DNA of 64,000 nucleotides from an uncultured Paracoccaceae bacterium (GTDB lineage: Bacteria > Pseudomonadota > Alphaproteobacteria > Rhodobacterales > Rhodobacteraceae). Within the stretch, counting starts at the first letter, position 1. Each line of letters opens with the position of its first letter. Of the stretch, positions 31,230-40,867 are shown piece by piece. The translations under genes and the position numbers were made by a program. The stretch covers positions 123,628-187,627 of the forward strand of contig CANLDA010000004.1 of NCBI GenBank assembly GCA_947489325.1, given 5' to 3'. Under the pieces are notes generated by a model. That model worked only from the letters and a program-made list of their open reading frames with translations. It did no database searches and was not told the origin of the DNA.

Positions 31230-32144
31230 ATGCGCCGTCTATTTGTGCCCCTATTGGCAGTTTTTTCGTGTCTCGCACTTCCTGCAATCGCAGAGGAACG
31301 GCAACGGCTTGGCTATGGCCTGTTGTTCGTGAACGACTTTATTGGCGATGGCGAAGATCGCTGGCGCACGGGATCAGCCGCGAGCAGCAGAGTTTATGGG
31401 CGAGGCTGGTCGGGTGAATTGCCGTCGAACCTCGGGGACATTCTGGAATTGCGCTTTGGCGCAGAAATCATTGCGCCCGAAGATCTGCGGACGCCTACGG
31501 CAGATGATCGTCTTTATGCTGGCAGCCTGTCTTTGGGTCTGCATACCCATTTTCAAAAGGCCGGATGGGAGATGGCGCTTGGCGGTGATATCTCTTTGAT
31601 TGGCTCACAAAACGGGTTGGATGAATTTCAAAGCGCTTTGCACGATTTGCTAGGGGTGGATCGCCCTTCTGATACAGTCACCGACACGCAGATCGGAAAT
31701 CGTATTGTCCCAACGGTGGTTTTTGAAACGGGTCGCGTATTTGACATTGGTGTCAACTCACGCATTCGACCGTTCCTCGAGGCGCGTGCAGGCGTGGAAA
31801 CCTTGGTGCGTGCAGGGTTTGATCTGACCATTGGGCGGGTTGGTCAGGGCGAACTTTGGGTGCGTGACAGCGTAACCGGACATCGGTATCGCGCGATAAA
31901 ACAGGCCACTCCGGGGATGGCGTTGGTATTGGGGGCTGATTTCACCGCGGTTCAAGACAGCGAGTTTTTACCGGAAACCGGGGGGCTTGAACGCAGTGAT
32001 GAGCGCAGCCGCGTTCGGGCAGGGGTGCATTGGCAAGGCGAAAATGCGGCTTTGTTCTATGGCATGACTTGGCTGAGCGAAGAGTTCGAAGCGCAGGATG
32101 AAAGTCAGGTGTTGGGGGCGGTTCAGATCAGTCTGAAGTTCTGA
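31230..32144 (+). CDS. LpxR-like outer-membrane lipid A deacylase family protein
   Basis: 304 residues with a clear signal peptide (MRRLFVPLLAVFSCLALPAIAEE) and a beta-barrel pattern of alternating hydrophobic strands ending in F (IQ.SLKF). Early in the mature protein, VNDFIGDGEDRWRTGS corresponds to the ND...TDR.YT.G region of LpxR, which removes the 3'-acyloxyacyl group of lipid A; here the second aspartate block is only partly conserved, so activity is uncertain. The ATG at 31230 has GAGGA upstream; the upstream ATG at 31179 would spoil the signal peptide. Confidence 0.8.
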   Translation: MRRLFVPLLAVFSCLALPAIAEERQRLGYGLLFVNDFIGDGEDRWRTGSAASSRVYGRGWSGELPSNLGDILELRFGAEIIAPEDLRTPTADDRLYAGSLSLGLHTHFQKAGWEMALGGDISLIGSQNGLDEFQSALHDLLGVDRPSDTVTDTQIGNRIVPTVVFETGRVFDIGVNSRIRPFLEARAGVETLVRAGFDLTIGRVGQGELWVRDSVTGHRYRAIKQATPGMALVLGADFTAVQDSEFLPETGGLERSDERSRVRAGVHWQGENAALFYGMTWLSEEFEAQDESQVLGAVQISLKF

Positions 32145-32313
32145 AGCGGACCCCTTTTAGGGGGGCAAAGGCTGATAGCAGCCGACTCTTCTGCATCCTG
32201 AAAGACACAAAAAACACATTAATTGGATTTGATAAGTATAGGTCTTTCCTCAATGAATCGGTTCTGTTAACCTTTCGGCCATAAAAAGACTAAAAAAGGC
32301 AGGTAATCAGGCA

Positions 32314-33375
32314 ATGGGAACGGGCTTTCGAGGCACGTTTGTCATATCCTGGTCGCAAACAGAGCTAGACAGCTTGAGGGCAGCGCCCCTTGAGTCACTT
32401 GAGGTCGGGACCGTTTGGTCCTGGGGCGGCGATGCAATACGCGTTGACGGACCTTCGGAGTTGTTGCGGCTAGAGCGGACAGGCGGAGAGACAAACATCC
32501 GAAAACGCGCAGCACGTATGGTGCGGCGTTTGGTCGGGGCAGCACTGACAGAGACGAACGACGTTGCAAATGTCGAGATAGATGAACCGCTGCTGGACGG
32601 CGGTTTTGTTGTGACCAATGGGTCGCAAAGCTTCACAATCACTGTAATCGAAGTTGAGGGGTCTCAGCCTTTGCTGATGTTCCTTGATGAATTACCTCCA
32701 AAGAACACAGAGCTTTGGGTGGTGCATCACACGTTGGAACGCATCGAACGGCAACAACCGGGCGAGGCCACAGGCGGGGTGATTTGTTTTACGCCCGGCA
32801 CAATGATTTCAACGCCTTATGGTCCTAAACCGGTGGAACAACTGGGTGAAGGTGATAAGGTTCTGACCAAAGACAGCGGTGCCGAAGAGGTGCTGTGGGC
32901 TGGGCGTCGCCGCATGACAGGCGCGCGTCTCTTTGCCATGCCCAAGTTGCGTCCCATTCGTATTCGCGCAGGCGCGTTGGGGGTGGAACGTCCAGACCAA
33001 GAGCTGATAGTGTCACCAGAACACCGTATGCTGGTCAAAGGTGACGTGGCGCGTGCATTGTTCAACACGCCAGAGGTGCTGGTGTCGGCCAAGGACTTGG
33101 TGAACGGCTCTACGATCTCGGTGGATTATGCATTGCGTGAGGTGACTTATGTCCACCTCTTGTTGCCGCGTCATCAGGTATTGTGGGCCAACGGTGTGGA
33201 AACCGAGAGCTTCCATCCGGCAAGTACAACCCTGTCGACGTTGACAGACAGCGACCGCGATCGTCTGCTGGAACGTCTGCCCCATCTGGCGCAAGACACA
33301 CACAGTTACGGCGATTTTGCTCGTCGCAACCTCAGCACATCCGAAGCGGCCATCCTGCAACACGAAGCGGCTTGA
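32314..33375 (+). CDS. Hint-domain protein
   Basis: 353 residues. The first 150 residues are beta-rich without a recognised domain. From residue about 152 a Hint (hedgehog/intein) module starts with CFTPGTMISTPYGPKPVEQLGEGDKVLT and includes the SPEHRMLV block, then HQVLWANGVETESF. The catalytic cysteine and the histidine are present, but the usual C-terminal HN of self-splicing is replaced, which is common in Hint_2 proteins of Rhodobacterales that often accompany type I secreted proteins. AGGTAA precedes the ATG. A strong terminator follows the stop. Self-cleavage is possible; function is unknown. Confidence 0.85.
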   Translation: MGTGFRGTFVISWSQTELDSLRAAPLESLEVGTVWSWGGDAIRVDGPSELLRLERTGGETNIRKRAARMVRRLVGAALTETNDVANVEIDEPLLDGGFVVTNGSQSFTITVIEVEGSQPLLMFLDELPPKNTELWVVHHTLERIERQQPGEATGGVICFTPGTMISTPYGPKPVEQLGEGDKVLTKDSGAEEVLWAGRRRMTGARLFAMPKLRPIRIRAGALGVERPDQELIVSPEHRMLVKGDVARALFNTPEVLVSAKDLVNGSTISVDYALREVTYVHLLLPRHQVLWANGVETESFHPASTTLSTLTDSDRDRLLERLPHLAQDTHSYGDFARRNLSTSEAAILQHEAA

Positions 33376-33394
33376 TCCAATTTTTCACCGAACA

Positions 33395-33424
33395 AAAGCC
33401 CTGCTATTCGGCGGGGCTTTTTGC
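33395..33424 (+). terminator. Rho-independent terminator after the Hint gene
   Basis: AAGCCCTGC, six-base loop, GCGGGGCTT with one G-T pair and a run of five T. Confidence 0.88.
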
Positions 33425-33525
33425 TTGTCATACCAAATGCGGTGGCTTTAGATTGTGGTGATTGCTATTTCAGGGTGTGTAATCTTCTGTTTATTCCCTT
33501 AAGGGGCGAGGTTTCGAAGTTCATT

Positions 33526-34467
33526 TTGCTGTTGAGAATTTTCAGAACTCTAGTCCCTGCGTTGACTTTGATAGCAGGGCTTTTCTCTCTCTATTTGTTA
33601 GCGATTGCCCATAATGTGCAAACAGTCAGCTTTGTGTTTTTGTTGGGATATCCATTCATTGCTGGCGGTGTGATCGTCGCTTTCAGGCCCAAAAACACGT
33701 TTCAATCTTTGGGAAGAGTTGTCTTGTGGACAGTCGGGATTATGGTGACTTCAATCTTTTTGACTTTCCTAACAGGCGATGAAGGTCTGATTTGCATCGC
33801 TATGGGGATGATACCAATTTTGGGGGCAAGCTTGAGCGGTGGAATTGTGTATCTGTCTGTCTTGCGTTGGAAGGCGGGGGGAAAAGAAACCTTTAAAGTG
33901 GTATCACTCCCGGTTGTTGCAATGATCATTGTCGGGATGGTTCCCGCGCCACCAAAAATATATGAAATTTCCAATTCTATTGTGATTGATGCCCCTCCTG
34001 ACGTCGTTTTTCAGCAACTCAAGTCGATCCCCGATATCAAACCTCATGAAATTCCTACGCGTATGTCGCACTTGTTAGGTGTGCCCAAGCCGACTGCGGC
34101 AGTTTGGGAAGACGGCGAGGATGGCGCAGTCAGGCATTCTTATTGGGGTAAAGATGTGCATTTTCTGGAAAGGATCACAAACTATGAATCGGATCGCTTG
34201 ATTGCTTGGGAGTTTGATTTTCCAGAGGGATGGATAGCCAACGGTATCGAAGATCCTCATGTCAAAGTTGGTGGGCAGTATTTTGATGTTCTTTCAGGTG
34301 AATATTCGCTTGAAGACCTTAATGGAAAAACTCGACTGACACTGAAAACCTGGACCTATGACAATTCGTCCTTGGGGTATTACGCACAGTTTTGGCACAA
34401 CTTCTTTTTTGAGGATTTTCACGAAGTAATCCTGATACTTGTGAAAAATCGCTTAGAAACATCATAA
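33526..34467 (+). CDS. Membrane protein with C-terminal SRPBCC-like domain
   Basis: Roughly 310 residues. The first half has four or five hydrophobic helices (ILLLRIF..., FVFLLGYPFIAGG, VLWTVGIMVTSIFLTFL, VVAMIIVGMVP). The second half begins ISNSIVIDAPPDVVFQQLKSIPDI, the opening of an SRPBCC/polyketide-cyclase ligand-binding fold. The region is visibly more AT-rich than its neighbours and lies beside a tRNA gene, which hints at acquisition. The start is uncertain: the frame is open to 33421 inside the previous terminator, and TTG at 33526 follows an AAGGGGCGAGG stretch at a long distance. No function assigned. Confidence 0.65.
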   Translation: MLLRIFRTLVPALTLIAGLFSLYLLAIAHNVQTVSFVFLLGYPFIAGGVIVAFRPKNTFQSLGRVVLWTVGIMVTSIFLTFLTGDEGLICIAMGMIPILGASLSGGIVYLSVLRWKAGGKETFKVVSLPVVAMIIVGMVPAPPKIYEISNSIVIDAPPDVVFQQLKSIPDIKPHEIPTRMSHLLGVPKPTAAVWEDGEDGAVRHSYWGKDVHFLERITNYESDRLIAWEFDFPEGWIANGIEDPHVKVGGQYFDVLSGEYSLEDLNGKTRLTLKTWTYDNSSLGYYAQFWHNFFFEDFHEVILILVKNRLETS

Positions 34468-34521
34468 TCGCTGAGGTTGGTGTGTACCTTCTACGATGTG
34501 TTTGAAATAGGAATGGATATA

Positions 34522-34596
34522 TGGTGCCACAGGGGAGGATTGAACTCCCGACCTCACCCTTACCAAGGGTGCGCTCTACCACTGAGCTACTGCGGC
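34522..34596 (-). tRNA. tRNA-Thr (GGT)
   Basis: On the minus strand the gene reads from GCCGCAGTAGCTCAG to TGTGGCACCA, 75 bases with the encoded CCA. The anticodon loop is CTTGGTAAG, so the anticodon is GGT (threonine). The T arm has GGTTCAAT-type sequence (GAGTTCAATCC). Confidence 0.96.
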
Positions 34597-34701
34597 GTGA
34601 CGCTATCGGCGATGCCGACCGTGGCGCGGTGATTAGACTCAATTCCAGATTGGTGCAAGCCCTAACTGGACGCTTTTTTGTGGCTCATGTATGGAAAGAT
34701 C

Positions 34702-34866
34702 ATGGAACGGAAAAAAACACCTCAAAAGGCAAAGCCAAAGGGCCAGAGCCGCGATGACCGGTTGAAGGCTGCGCTGAAGGCGAATATGGCGCGTCGCAAG
34801 GCGCAGGCACGGTCTCGGGCTGGGCCGCCCACACAGGATGATGCAGCCGATAACACCAAGGAATAA
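34702..34866 (+). CDS. Small basic protein of 54 residues upstream of murA
   Basis: Starts MERKKTPQKAKPKGQSRDDR and is rich in lysine, arginine and alanine, with a central helix (LKAALKANMARRKAQARSR) and an acidic tail. GGAAAG lies upstream of the ATG at 34702. It ends six bases before murA, so the two are probably co-transcribed. Short proteins of this composition are common upstream of murA in Rhodobacterales; no function is known. Confidence 0.75.
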   Translation: MERKKTPQKAKPKGQSRDDRLKAALKANMARRKAQARSRAGPPTQDDAADNTKE

Positions 34867-34872
34867 GAGCAG

Positions 34873-36144
34873 ATGGATTCGATTATTGTACGTGGGAATG
34901 GCGCTCTGAACGGCCAAATCCCAATTGCAGGTGCCAAGAATGCCTGTTTGACTTTGATGCCCGCCACGTTGCTTAGCGAAGAACCGCTGACATTGACCAA
35001 TGCGCCGCGTCTGTCAGACATCAAGACAATGACGCAGTTGTTGTCTTCTTTGGGTGCTGAGGTGTCCGATTTGCAGGACGGCAAGGTGCAGGCTATGTCT
35101 AGCCACAACATCGACAACCACATAGCAGATTATGACATCGTGCGCAAAATGCGGGCGTCTAACCTTGTGTTGGGGCCGATGCTGGCGCGCCTAGGGCATG
35201 CGGTTGTTTCTTTGCCCGGAGGATGTGCCATTGGTACACGTCCGATGGATTTGCATATTCATGGACTAGAGGCGCTGGGCGCGGAAATAGAGCTGAAAGA
35301 AGGCTATCTGCACGCGAAAGTACCAGCTGGCAGGCTGCAAGGCGCGGAAATCACCCTTTCCTTTGCTTCAGTAGGGGCCACGGAAAACATCCTGATGGCA
35401 GCAACACTGGCCAAAGGTACAACCATTATCAATAATGCCGCGCGTGAACCTGAAATTGCCGATTTGGCCACTTGTCTGCGTGCCATGGGCGCGCAAATCG
35501 AAGGCGACGGCACCTCGCGTATAGAAGTGCAAGGCGTAGATCGCTTGCACGGCGCGACACATCCGGTTGTGACTGATCGGATTGAGCTTGGTACCTACAT
35601 GCTGGCCCCCGCGATCTGTGGTGGGGAGGTAGAGCTGCTTGGTGGACGGATTGATCTGGTTGGGGCATTCTGCGAAAAGCTGGATGCTGCTGGTGTCAGC
35701 ATCGAAGAAACTCAACATGGCCTTAAGGTGTCACGCAAGGGGGATCGCATCCGCGCTGTGGATGTTGTAACCGAGCCATTCCCCGGCTTTCCGACTGATT
35801 TGCAAGCGCAGATGATGGCTCTTATGTGCACCGCCGAAGGCACTTCGGTGCTTGAGGAAAAAATCTTTGAAAACCGTTTCATGCATACGCCCGAATTGAT
35901 GCGCATGGGCGCAAATATCGAAGTTCAGGGTGGTACGGCGACAGTGACTGGGGTGGAGCGCTTGAAAGGTGCACCCGTAATGGCAACCGATTTGCGGGCC
36001 TCTGTGTCACTGATCCTTGCTGGATTGGCGGCTGAGGGCGAGACCATCGTGAACCGCGTCTATCATCTGGATCGCGGGTACGAACGGGTCGAGGAAAAAC
36101 TGGGCAATGTTGGCGCCCATATTGAGCGGGTTGATGGTGTATGA
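34873..36144 (+). CDS. murA: UDP-N-acetylglucosamine 1-carboxyvinyltransferase
   Basis: First committed step of peptidoglycan synthesis in the cytoplasm: transfers enolpyruvate from PEP to UDP-GlcNAc. Length is 423 residues, normal for the family. The catalytic loop [14 protein letters not shown] contains the fosfomycin-targeted cysteine at C118. KNACLTLMP near residue 22 and GFPTDLQAQ near 305 are also present. It overlaps the next gene by four bases (ATGA), forming a small operon with the upstream 54-residue protein and the DUF2948 gene. Confidence 0.97.
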   Translation: MDSIIVRGNGALNGQIPIAGAKNACLTLMPATLLSEEPLTLTNAPRLSDIKTMTQLLSSLGAEVSDLQDGKVQAMSSHNIDNHIADYDIVRKMRASNLVLGPMLARLGHAVVSLPGGCAIGTRPMDLHIHGLEALGAEIELKEGYLHAKVPAGRLQGAEITLSFASVGATENILMAATLAKGTTIINNAAREPEIADLATCLRAMGAQIEGDGTSRIEVQGVDRLHGATHPVVTDRIELGTYMLAPAICGGEVELLGGRIDLVGAFCEKLDAAGVSIEETQHGLKVSRKGDRIRAVDVVTEPFPGFPTDLQAQMMALMCTAEGTSVLEEKIFENRFMHTPELMRMGANIEVQGGTATVTGVERLKGAPVMATDLRASVSLILAGLAAEGETIVNRVYHLDRGYERVEEKLGNVGAHIERVDGV

Positions 36145-36620
36145 CACAGGACGCAACATTTGAAGATGGCGCTGAAAAGCCTCTGAACCTGGGCGCGTTG
36201 GATGGCGATGATTTACAGATCATATCCTCGTTGGCGCAGGATGCGATTTTTCCCGCGACGGAAATGAAGTGGCGCGCGCGCGAACGTCGCTTTGCCCTGC
36301 TGTTGAACCGCTTTCGTTGGGAAGATGCGCCTCTTGCAGAGCGGCACAAACGCGCGGTGGAACGCGTGCAATGCTTGCTGGTCATTGACAACGTGCTGCG
36401 CGTAGCCTCGCAAGGGATAGACCGAAACGACAAGGACACGGTGCTGTCCCTTCTGTCGGTCACCTTTGAAGCAGGCGAAGACGGCGCAGGTGAGGTTATT
36501 CTGACCTTGGCAGGCGATGGGGCGATCCGTTTGTCCGTTGAGGCGTTGGAAACAACACTCAAGGATGTGACGCGTCCCTATATTGCGCCATCGCGAAAAA
36601 TCCCTGACCACGGTCTTTGA
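36141..36620 (+). CDS. DUF2948 family protein
   Basis: 159 residues, a compact protein with the pattern [18 protein letters not shown] and [16 protein letters not shown] near the front and a C-terminal IRLSVEALE...[10 protein letters not shown]. This matches the uncharacterised DUF2948 family, which is found between murA and hisD in many alphaproteobacteria. The start overlaps the murA stop (ATGA), so translational coupling is likely. No catalytic motif is obvious. Confidence 0.88.
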   Translation: MTQDATFEDGAEKPLNLGALDGDDLQIISSLAQDAIFPATEMKWRARERRFALLLNRFRWEDAPLAERHKRAVERVQCLLVIDNVLRVASQGIDRNDKDTVLSLLSVTFEAGEDGAGEVILTLAGDGAIRLSVEALETTLKDVTRPYIAPSRKIPDHGL

Positions 36621-36705
36621 TTTCACGTTTTGACTGTGCAGCGACGACCTGCCTCTTGAGGCTTGGCATCTGTACCGCTAAGAGCAGGCGCAAAGGAGAG
36701 CCGCC

Positions 36706-38007
36706 ATGCCACAGTTTCTGAACACCACCGATCCTGACTTTGAGGCGCAGTTTGCCACTCTCTTGGGCGCCAAACGCGAAGACAGCCCGGATGTGGATGC
36801 CGTCGTTGCGGACATCATTGCGGATGTACGCGCGCGTGGCGACGCGGCGGTGATTGAGCTGACCTCAAAATTTGACCGGTTGGAACTGACACCAGAAACC
36901 TTGCGGTTTTCTGAAGAAGAGATTGAAATTTATTGCGGTCAGGTCAACGACAGTGACCGGGCGGCGCTGGAACTCGCAGCAGAGCGCATTCGCGCCTATC
37001 ACGCGAAACAAATGCCCGAAGATCACAGTTGGACCGATGACGCTGGGGCGACGCTTGGTTGGCGCTGGACGCCGGTGTCGGCGGCGGGGCTTTATGTGCC
37101 CGGTGGCATCGCCAGCTATCCCTCGTCCGTTTTGATGAATGCCATTCCGGCCAAGGTTGCAGGAGTGGAGCGTCTGGCCATTGTGGTGCCCACGCCGGAT
37201 GGGGTGGTGAACCCGTTAGTTCTGTTGGCTGCGCGGATTGCGGGTGTGGATGAGATTTACCGTATTGGCGGGGCACAGGCCGTGGCCGCATTGGCCTATG
37301 GCACCGAAACCATTGCCCCGGTTGACAAGATCACAGGCCCAGGCAACGCCTTTGTCGCTGCTGCCAAGCGCCGGGTTTTTGGCAAGGTCGGCATCGATAT
37401 GATCGCTGGTCCGTCCGAAATTCTGGTGATCGCGGACAAGGACAACAACCCCGACTGGATCGCGCTGGATTTGCTGAGCCAAGCGGAGCACGACGAAAGC
37501 GCGCAGTCCATTCTGGTTACGGATGATGTCGATTTTGCGGACGCCGTGACCAAAGCCGTTGAAAAACGCCTTGAAACGCTGGAGCGCCGCGAGGTGGCAG
37601 GCATAAGCTGGCGTGACTATGGCGCAGTGATCATCGTGCCAGACCTGTCCACAGGGGCAAAGCTGTCAAACCGTGTGGCGCCAGAACACCTTGAATTATG
37701 CGTGGCCGATCCAGAAGGTCTGAGCGAAGAAATCACCCATGCGGGCGCGATTTTTCTTGGTCAGTACACACCAGAGGCCATTGGCGATTATGCCGGAGGC
37801 CCCAACCACGTGCTGCCCACTGCACGGTCGGCCCGGTTCAGTTCAGGCCTGTCGGTGATGGAGTTCATCAAGCGCACAACTCTGTCCAAAATGTCCCTTG
37901 AAAGCCTGCGCGCGATTGGCCCGGCCGCCGAAACCCTCGCGATCAGCGAAAGCCTTGAGGCCCACGGCCTGTCCGTGCGTGTACGTTTGGATTCCCTGAA
38001 CGAATAA
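36706..38007 (+). CDS. hisD: Histidinol dehydrogenase
   Basis: Last two oxidations of histidine synthesis (histidinol to histidine) with NAD and zinc. 433 residues with the family blocks AGLYVPGG, NAIPAKVAGV, GPGNAFVAAAKR and DMIAGPSEI, and the zinc and general-base region SQAEHDESAQSI. GGAGAG precedes the ATG. In Rhodobacterales it usually leads a block with UPF0262, phosphatase, infA and maf; here a RidA-type gene is inserted directly after it. Confidence 0.97.
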   Translation: MPQFLNTTDPDFEAQFATLLGAKREDSPDVDAVVADIIADVRARGDAAVIELTSKFDRLELTPETLRFSEEEIEIYCGQVNDSDRAALELAAERIRAYHAKQMPEDHSWTDDAGATLGWRWTPVSAAGLYVPGGIASYPSSVLMNAIPAKVAGVERLAIVVPTPDGVVNPLVLLAARIAGVDEIYRIGGAQAVAALAYGTETIAPVDKITGPGNAFVAAAKRRVFGKVGIDMIAGPSEILVIADKDNNPDWIALDLLSQAEHDESAQSILVTDDVDFADAVTKAVEKRLETLERREVAGISWRDYGAVIIVPDLSTGAKLSNRVAPEHLELCVADPEGLSEEITHAGAIFLGQYTPEAIGDYAGGPNHVLPTARSARFSSGLSVMEFIKRTTLSKMSLESLRAIGPAAETLAISESLEAHGLSVRVRLDSLNE

Positions 38008-38069
38008 CCACGCTTGCCATGGCTTCATTGCTTCCCTAGCGTTTCCTTTGCCCGAAACGTAAGGATGAG

Positions 38070-39287
38070 ATGATGCAACGCACCCATAGTTGGCCCGAGG
38101 GACATTGGAACTGGCCTGTCAATTTGACCCATAAGCACGGTGTGCGTGTGGGCAATATGATCTATACGGGCGGTCAAGTTGACCTAGATATCTCGGGGAC
38201 AGTGCGCAACTCCGGTGATCTCGCGCGACAATGCATGGCGTCGATGGCTTATTTGCAGGATGTGTTGCGCGACCTTGAGGCGGATTTTTCCGATTTGGTG
38301 AAACTTATCGTTTATTTCACCGGAGACCATCATGACGAAGCGGAGCTGTTGAAGCAGATCGCCGACATCATTGGTGCGGATGTGCGCCCCGCGGTCAGCA
38401 TGATCGCCTTGCCAGAGCTATGCTATCCGGGGCTTCGCGTCGAAATAGAAGGCATTGCAATGAAAGGGGACACGCTGCTGCCACGTAAGGCGCTGCATCT
38501 GCCTAACATGCCCCAATTGCCGCAGGCGTTTTCCCATGTGGTGCAGTGCGAGGACATGATTTTCACCAGCGATATTTTGGCGATGGACGGGCAGGGAGCT
38601 GTGCATGCGCCGGGCGATGTCATCGCCCAAACCACTCGGATGATGGAGAACCTCGCAACTACGCTTGCAGCTGTTGGTGCGGTCATGTCGGATGTCGCCA
38701 AACTCAACGTGTTTTATTTGGGAGGTGGCACTGCCGAAGAATGGGAGGCACCTGCACGGATTCGCGCGGATTGTTTTCCTGACCCGGGTCCTGCACCTAC
38801 CGGGATGCCGCTGACAGCTTTTGCTCATCCTGATGTGGCCACACGCATCCATGTGACCGCCATGCGCGCGCAGGATGGGACAGAATTAGAGCGGCGTTTT
38901 GCATGGCCAAAGGGGCATTGGGATTGGACAACACCGTTGCCTTATAAACATGGAAATATGTGTGGGCAGATGATCCATGTGGGCGGGCAGGTTTCGCTGA
39001 ATCCACAAGCGGGTGTGATTGACCCTGACGATATGGTCGCCCAAACCCGGCGCGCCATGGATAATGTAGCGCGGGTTTTGGCCGAATTTGACGCAACATT
39101 GGATGATGTGGTCAAGGTCACCACATTTTACGAAGGTCGTGCCTCGGCAGAGGCATTGCATGAGAACCTGATGATCCGGTCCAATTCCTATCGCGCACCC
39201 GGGCCTGCCACCACGGGGGTGCCCATGCCTGCGCTGGTCTATGAGGGAATGGTGATTGAAATCGAAGTGATTGCGATAAAACCATAA
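38070..39287 (+). CDS. Protein of three tandem RidA/YjgF domains
   Basis: 405 residues made of three successive RidA-like units: about 1-135 (VRVGNMIYTGGQVDL ... VEIEGIAM), 136-275 (CEDMIFTSDILAM ... IHVTAMRA) and 276-405 (MCGQMIHVGGQVSL ... IEIEVIAIKP). Units one and three are the more alike and both start WPEGHWNW or WPKGHWDW. Free-standing RidA proteins are about 130 residues and form trimers that hydrolyse reactive enamines, so this may be a covalent trimer. The canonical arginine that binds the carboxylate is seen as VRPAVSMI, IRADCF and similar regions only, so activity is unproven. AAGGA precedes the ATG. Confidence 0.85.
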   Translation: MMQRTHSWPEGHWNWPVNLTHKHGVRVGNMIYTGGQVDLDISGTVRNSGDLARQCMASMAYLQDVLRDLEADFSDLVKLIVYFTGDHHDEAELLKQIADIIGADVRPAVSMIALPELCYPGLRVEIEGIAMKGDTLLPRKALHLPNMPQLPQAFSHVVQCEDMIFTSDILAMDGQGAVHAPGDVIAQTTRMMENLATTLAAVGAVMSDVAKLNVFYLGGGTAEEWEAPARIRADCFPDPGPAPTGMPLTAFAHPDVATRIHVTAMRAQDGTELERRFAWPKGHWDWTTPLPYKHGNMCGQMIHVGGQVSLNPQAGVIDPDDMVAQTRRAMDNVARVLAEFDATLDDVVKVTTFYEGRASAEALHENLMIRSNSYRAPGPATTGVPMPALVYEGMVIEIEVIAIKP

Positions 39288-39416
39288 AGGTGATCAGCGG
39301 ACCTTGCGGAAATATCACGAAATCGTAGAGCATGCATAAGCTGTGCGCCGCAAGATTGCTCTTGCAAGAAGACTGCGTTACTGCTTGTCGAAACCTTAGA
39401 TGCAAGAGACCCTGAC

Positions 39417-39896
39417 ATGAGCCGCATCAGTCATATTCAGATCGACGACCGCAACCTGCCGCCTCCAACGCCCGAGATCGAGCAAGAGCGTAAGGTGGCG
39501 ATGTTTGATCTGCTCGAAGACAATACATTTGCCCTGCCCAAACGCGATGACCGTGTGATTGCTGAAGGGCCCTATCACGTGGGTTTGTCGATCCGCGACA
39601 AACGACTGGTGTTCGATGTCGCTACCGAAGCTGATGAAAAAGCCGCAGAATTTCATCTTTCCTTGTCGCCTTTTCGCCAGGTGGTCAAAGACTATTGGCA
39701 AATCTGCGAGAGCTATTTTGATGCGGTCAAGAATATGCCACCCAGTCAGATTGAAACCATCGACATGGCGCGGCGTGGCATCCACAATGAAGGCGCACGC
39801 ATTCTGACGGAGCGTCTTGAAGGTAAGGCAGAGGTCGACAATGACACCTCACGCCGCCTGTTCACCCTGATCTGTGTCTTGCATTTCGGAGGCTGA
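39417..39896 (+). CDS. UPF0262 family protein
   Basis: 159 residues with the UPF0262 pattern IDDRNLPPPTPEIEQERKVA at the front and YWQICESYFDAV, IDMARRGIHNEG in the second half. It is an alphaproteobacterial family of unknown function found after hisD. It precedes the phosphatase gene by only three bases, so the two are co-transcribed. Soluble, no signal peptide. Confidence 0.92.
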   Translation: MSRISHIQIDDRNLPPPTPEIEQERKVAMFDLLEDNTFALPKRDDRVIAEGPYHVGLSIRDKRLVFDVATEADEKAAEFHLSLSPFRQVVKDYWQICESYFDAVKNMPPSQIETIDMARRGIHNEGARILTERLEGKAEVDNDTSRRLFTLICVLHFGG

Positions 39897-39899
39897 GGC

Positions 39900-40358
39900 G
39901 TGGTGCGAGAGCTTCCTCAATCGGTGTTGTTTTGTTGTGACCATAATGCCGTGCGCTCACCTATGGCCGAGGGCATTATGAAAAAATTCTTTGGCACGGA
40001 CACCTATGTGCAATCAGCAGGTATTCACAACGATCTGGAAATTGACGGGTTTGCCATTTCGGTTTGTTCTGAAATTGGGGTTGTGCTGGATCGACACCGG
40101 TCGCGCTCTTTTGAGGAAATGGAAGAATTGGGTGATCAATTGTCCTCTTTTGATTTGGTGGTGGCATTGTCCTCTGCTAGTCAATCGCAGGCGCAGGATT
40201 TGACGCGGTTCTACCACACAGAATTAGAGTATTGGCCGATCACTGATCCCACAGCTCAGGGCGAAAGCCGCGAGGCCAAGCTTGAAGCCTATCGTGTGGC
40301 GCGTGACGAAATCATTGGCCATTTAATCAATCGCTGGGGCCCTGCGCGCAGCGAATAG
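39900..40358 (+). CDS. Low-molecular-weight protein tyrosine phosphatase family protein
   Basis: 152 residues with the signature C-X5-R loop CDHNAVRS (C12, R18) near the N terminus and the acidic partner in WPITDPT near the end. The family includes arsenate reductases and tyrosine phosphatases; without a second conserved cysteine pair, a phosphatase is more likely. Start is GTG at 39900, three bases after the UPF0262 stop. It belongs to the conserved hisD-UPF0262-phosphatase block. Confidence 0.88.
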   Translation: MVRELPQSVLFCCDHNAVRSPMAEGIMKKFFGTDTYVQSAGIHNDLEIDGFAISVCSEIGVVLDRHRSRSFEEMEELGDQLSSFDLVVALSSASQSQAQDLTRFYHTELEYWPITDPTAQGESREAKLEAYRVARDEIIGHLINRWGPARSE

Positions 40359-40468
40359 GCTGTGTTGAATTGCGCGTCGCGCCTCTACTATGTCGCAAAC
40401 TATCCTGACGCAGGAGGGATGTGCGCGATAGATTGTGGTAAAACGCCCCTTTTTTCGGATGTAGACCC

Positions 40469-40867
40469 ATGAGCAAAGACACAATTCAACAGTATTATGA
40501 CGCGTTTAATGCAGGCGATATGGATGGCATGATTGCCTGCCTGTCTGATGATTTTGTGCATGATGTGAATGAAGGTGATCGGCGCATGGGCAAAGAGGCC
40601 TTTGGCGCCTTTTGTGCCCATATGAGCGAAACCTATAAAGAACTGCTGACCGACATCGTGGTCTTTGCCAATGACGACGGCACACGCGGTGCGGCAGAGT
40701 TTGTTGTCAACGGCACCTATTTGAAGGCAGATCCGGGCCTGCCAGAGGCACATGGCCAAAAATACCTGTTGCCTGCGGGTGGGTTTTTCACTCTTAAGGA
40801 TGGGCTGATCACGCGTGTGACCACCTATTACAATCTTCAGGAATGGATCCGTCAGGTCAGCCAATGA
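40469..40867 (+). CDS. SnoaL/NTF2-like protein
   Basis: 132 residues with the cone-shaped NTF2 fold pattern: a helical start (IQQYYDAFNAGDMDGMIACLSDDFVHDVNEG), central strands and a C-terminal FFTLKDGLITRVTTYYN. Such proteins are ketosteroid-isomerase-like or binding domains; catalytic residues are not diagnostic. The next gene starts within its last codons (overlap of four bases), so it forms a pair with the acetyltransferase gene. This pair and the nitrilase gene interrupt the usual phosphatase-infA order. Confidence 0.8.
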   Translation: MSKDTIQQYYDAFNAGDMDGMIACLSDDFVHDVNEGDRRMGKEAFGAFCAHMSETYKELLTDIVVFANDDGTRGAAEFVVNGTYLKADPGLPEAHGQKYLLPAGGFFTLKDGLITRVTTYYNLQEWIRQVSQ

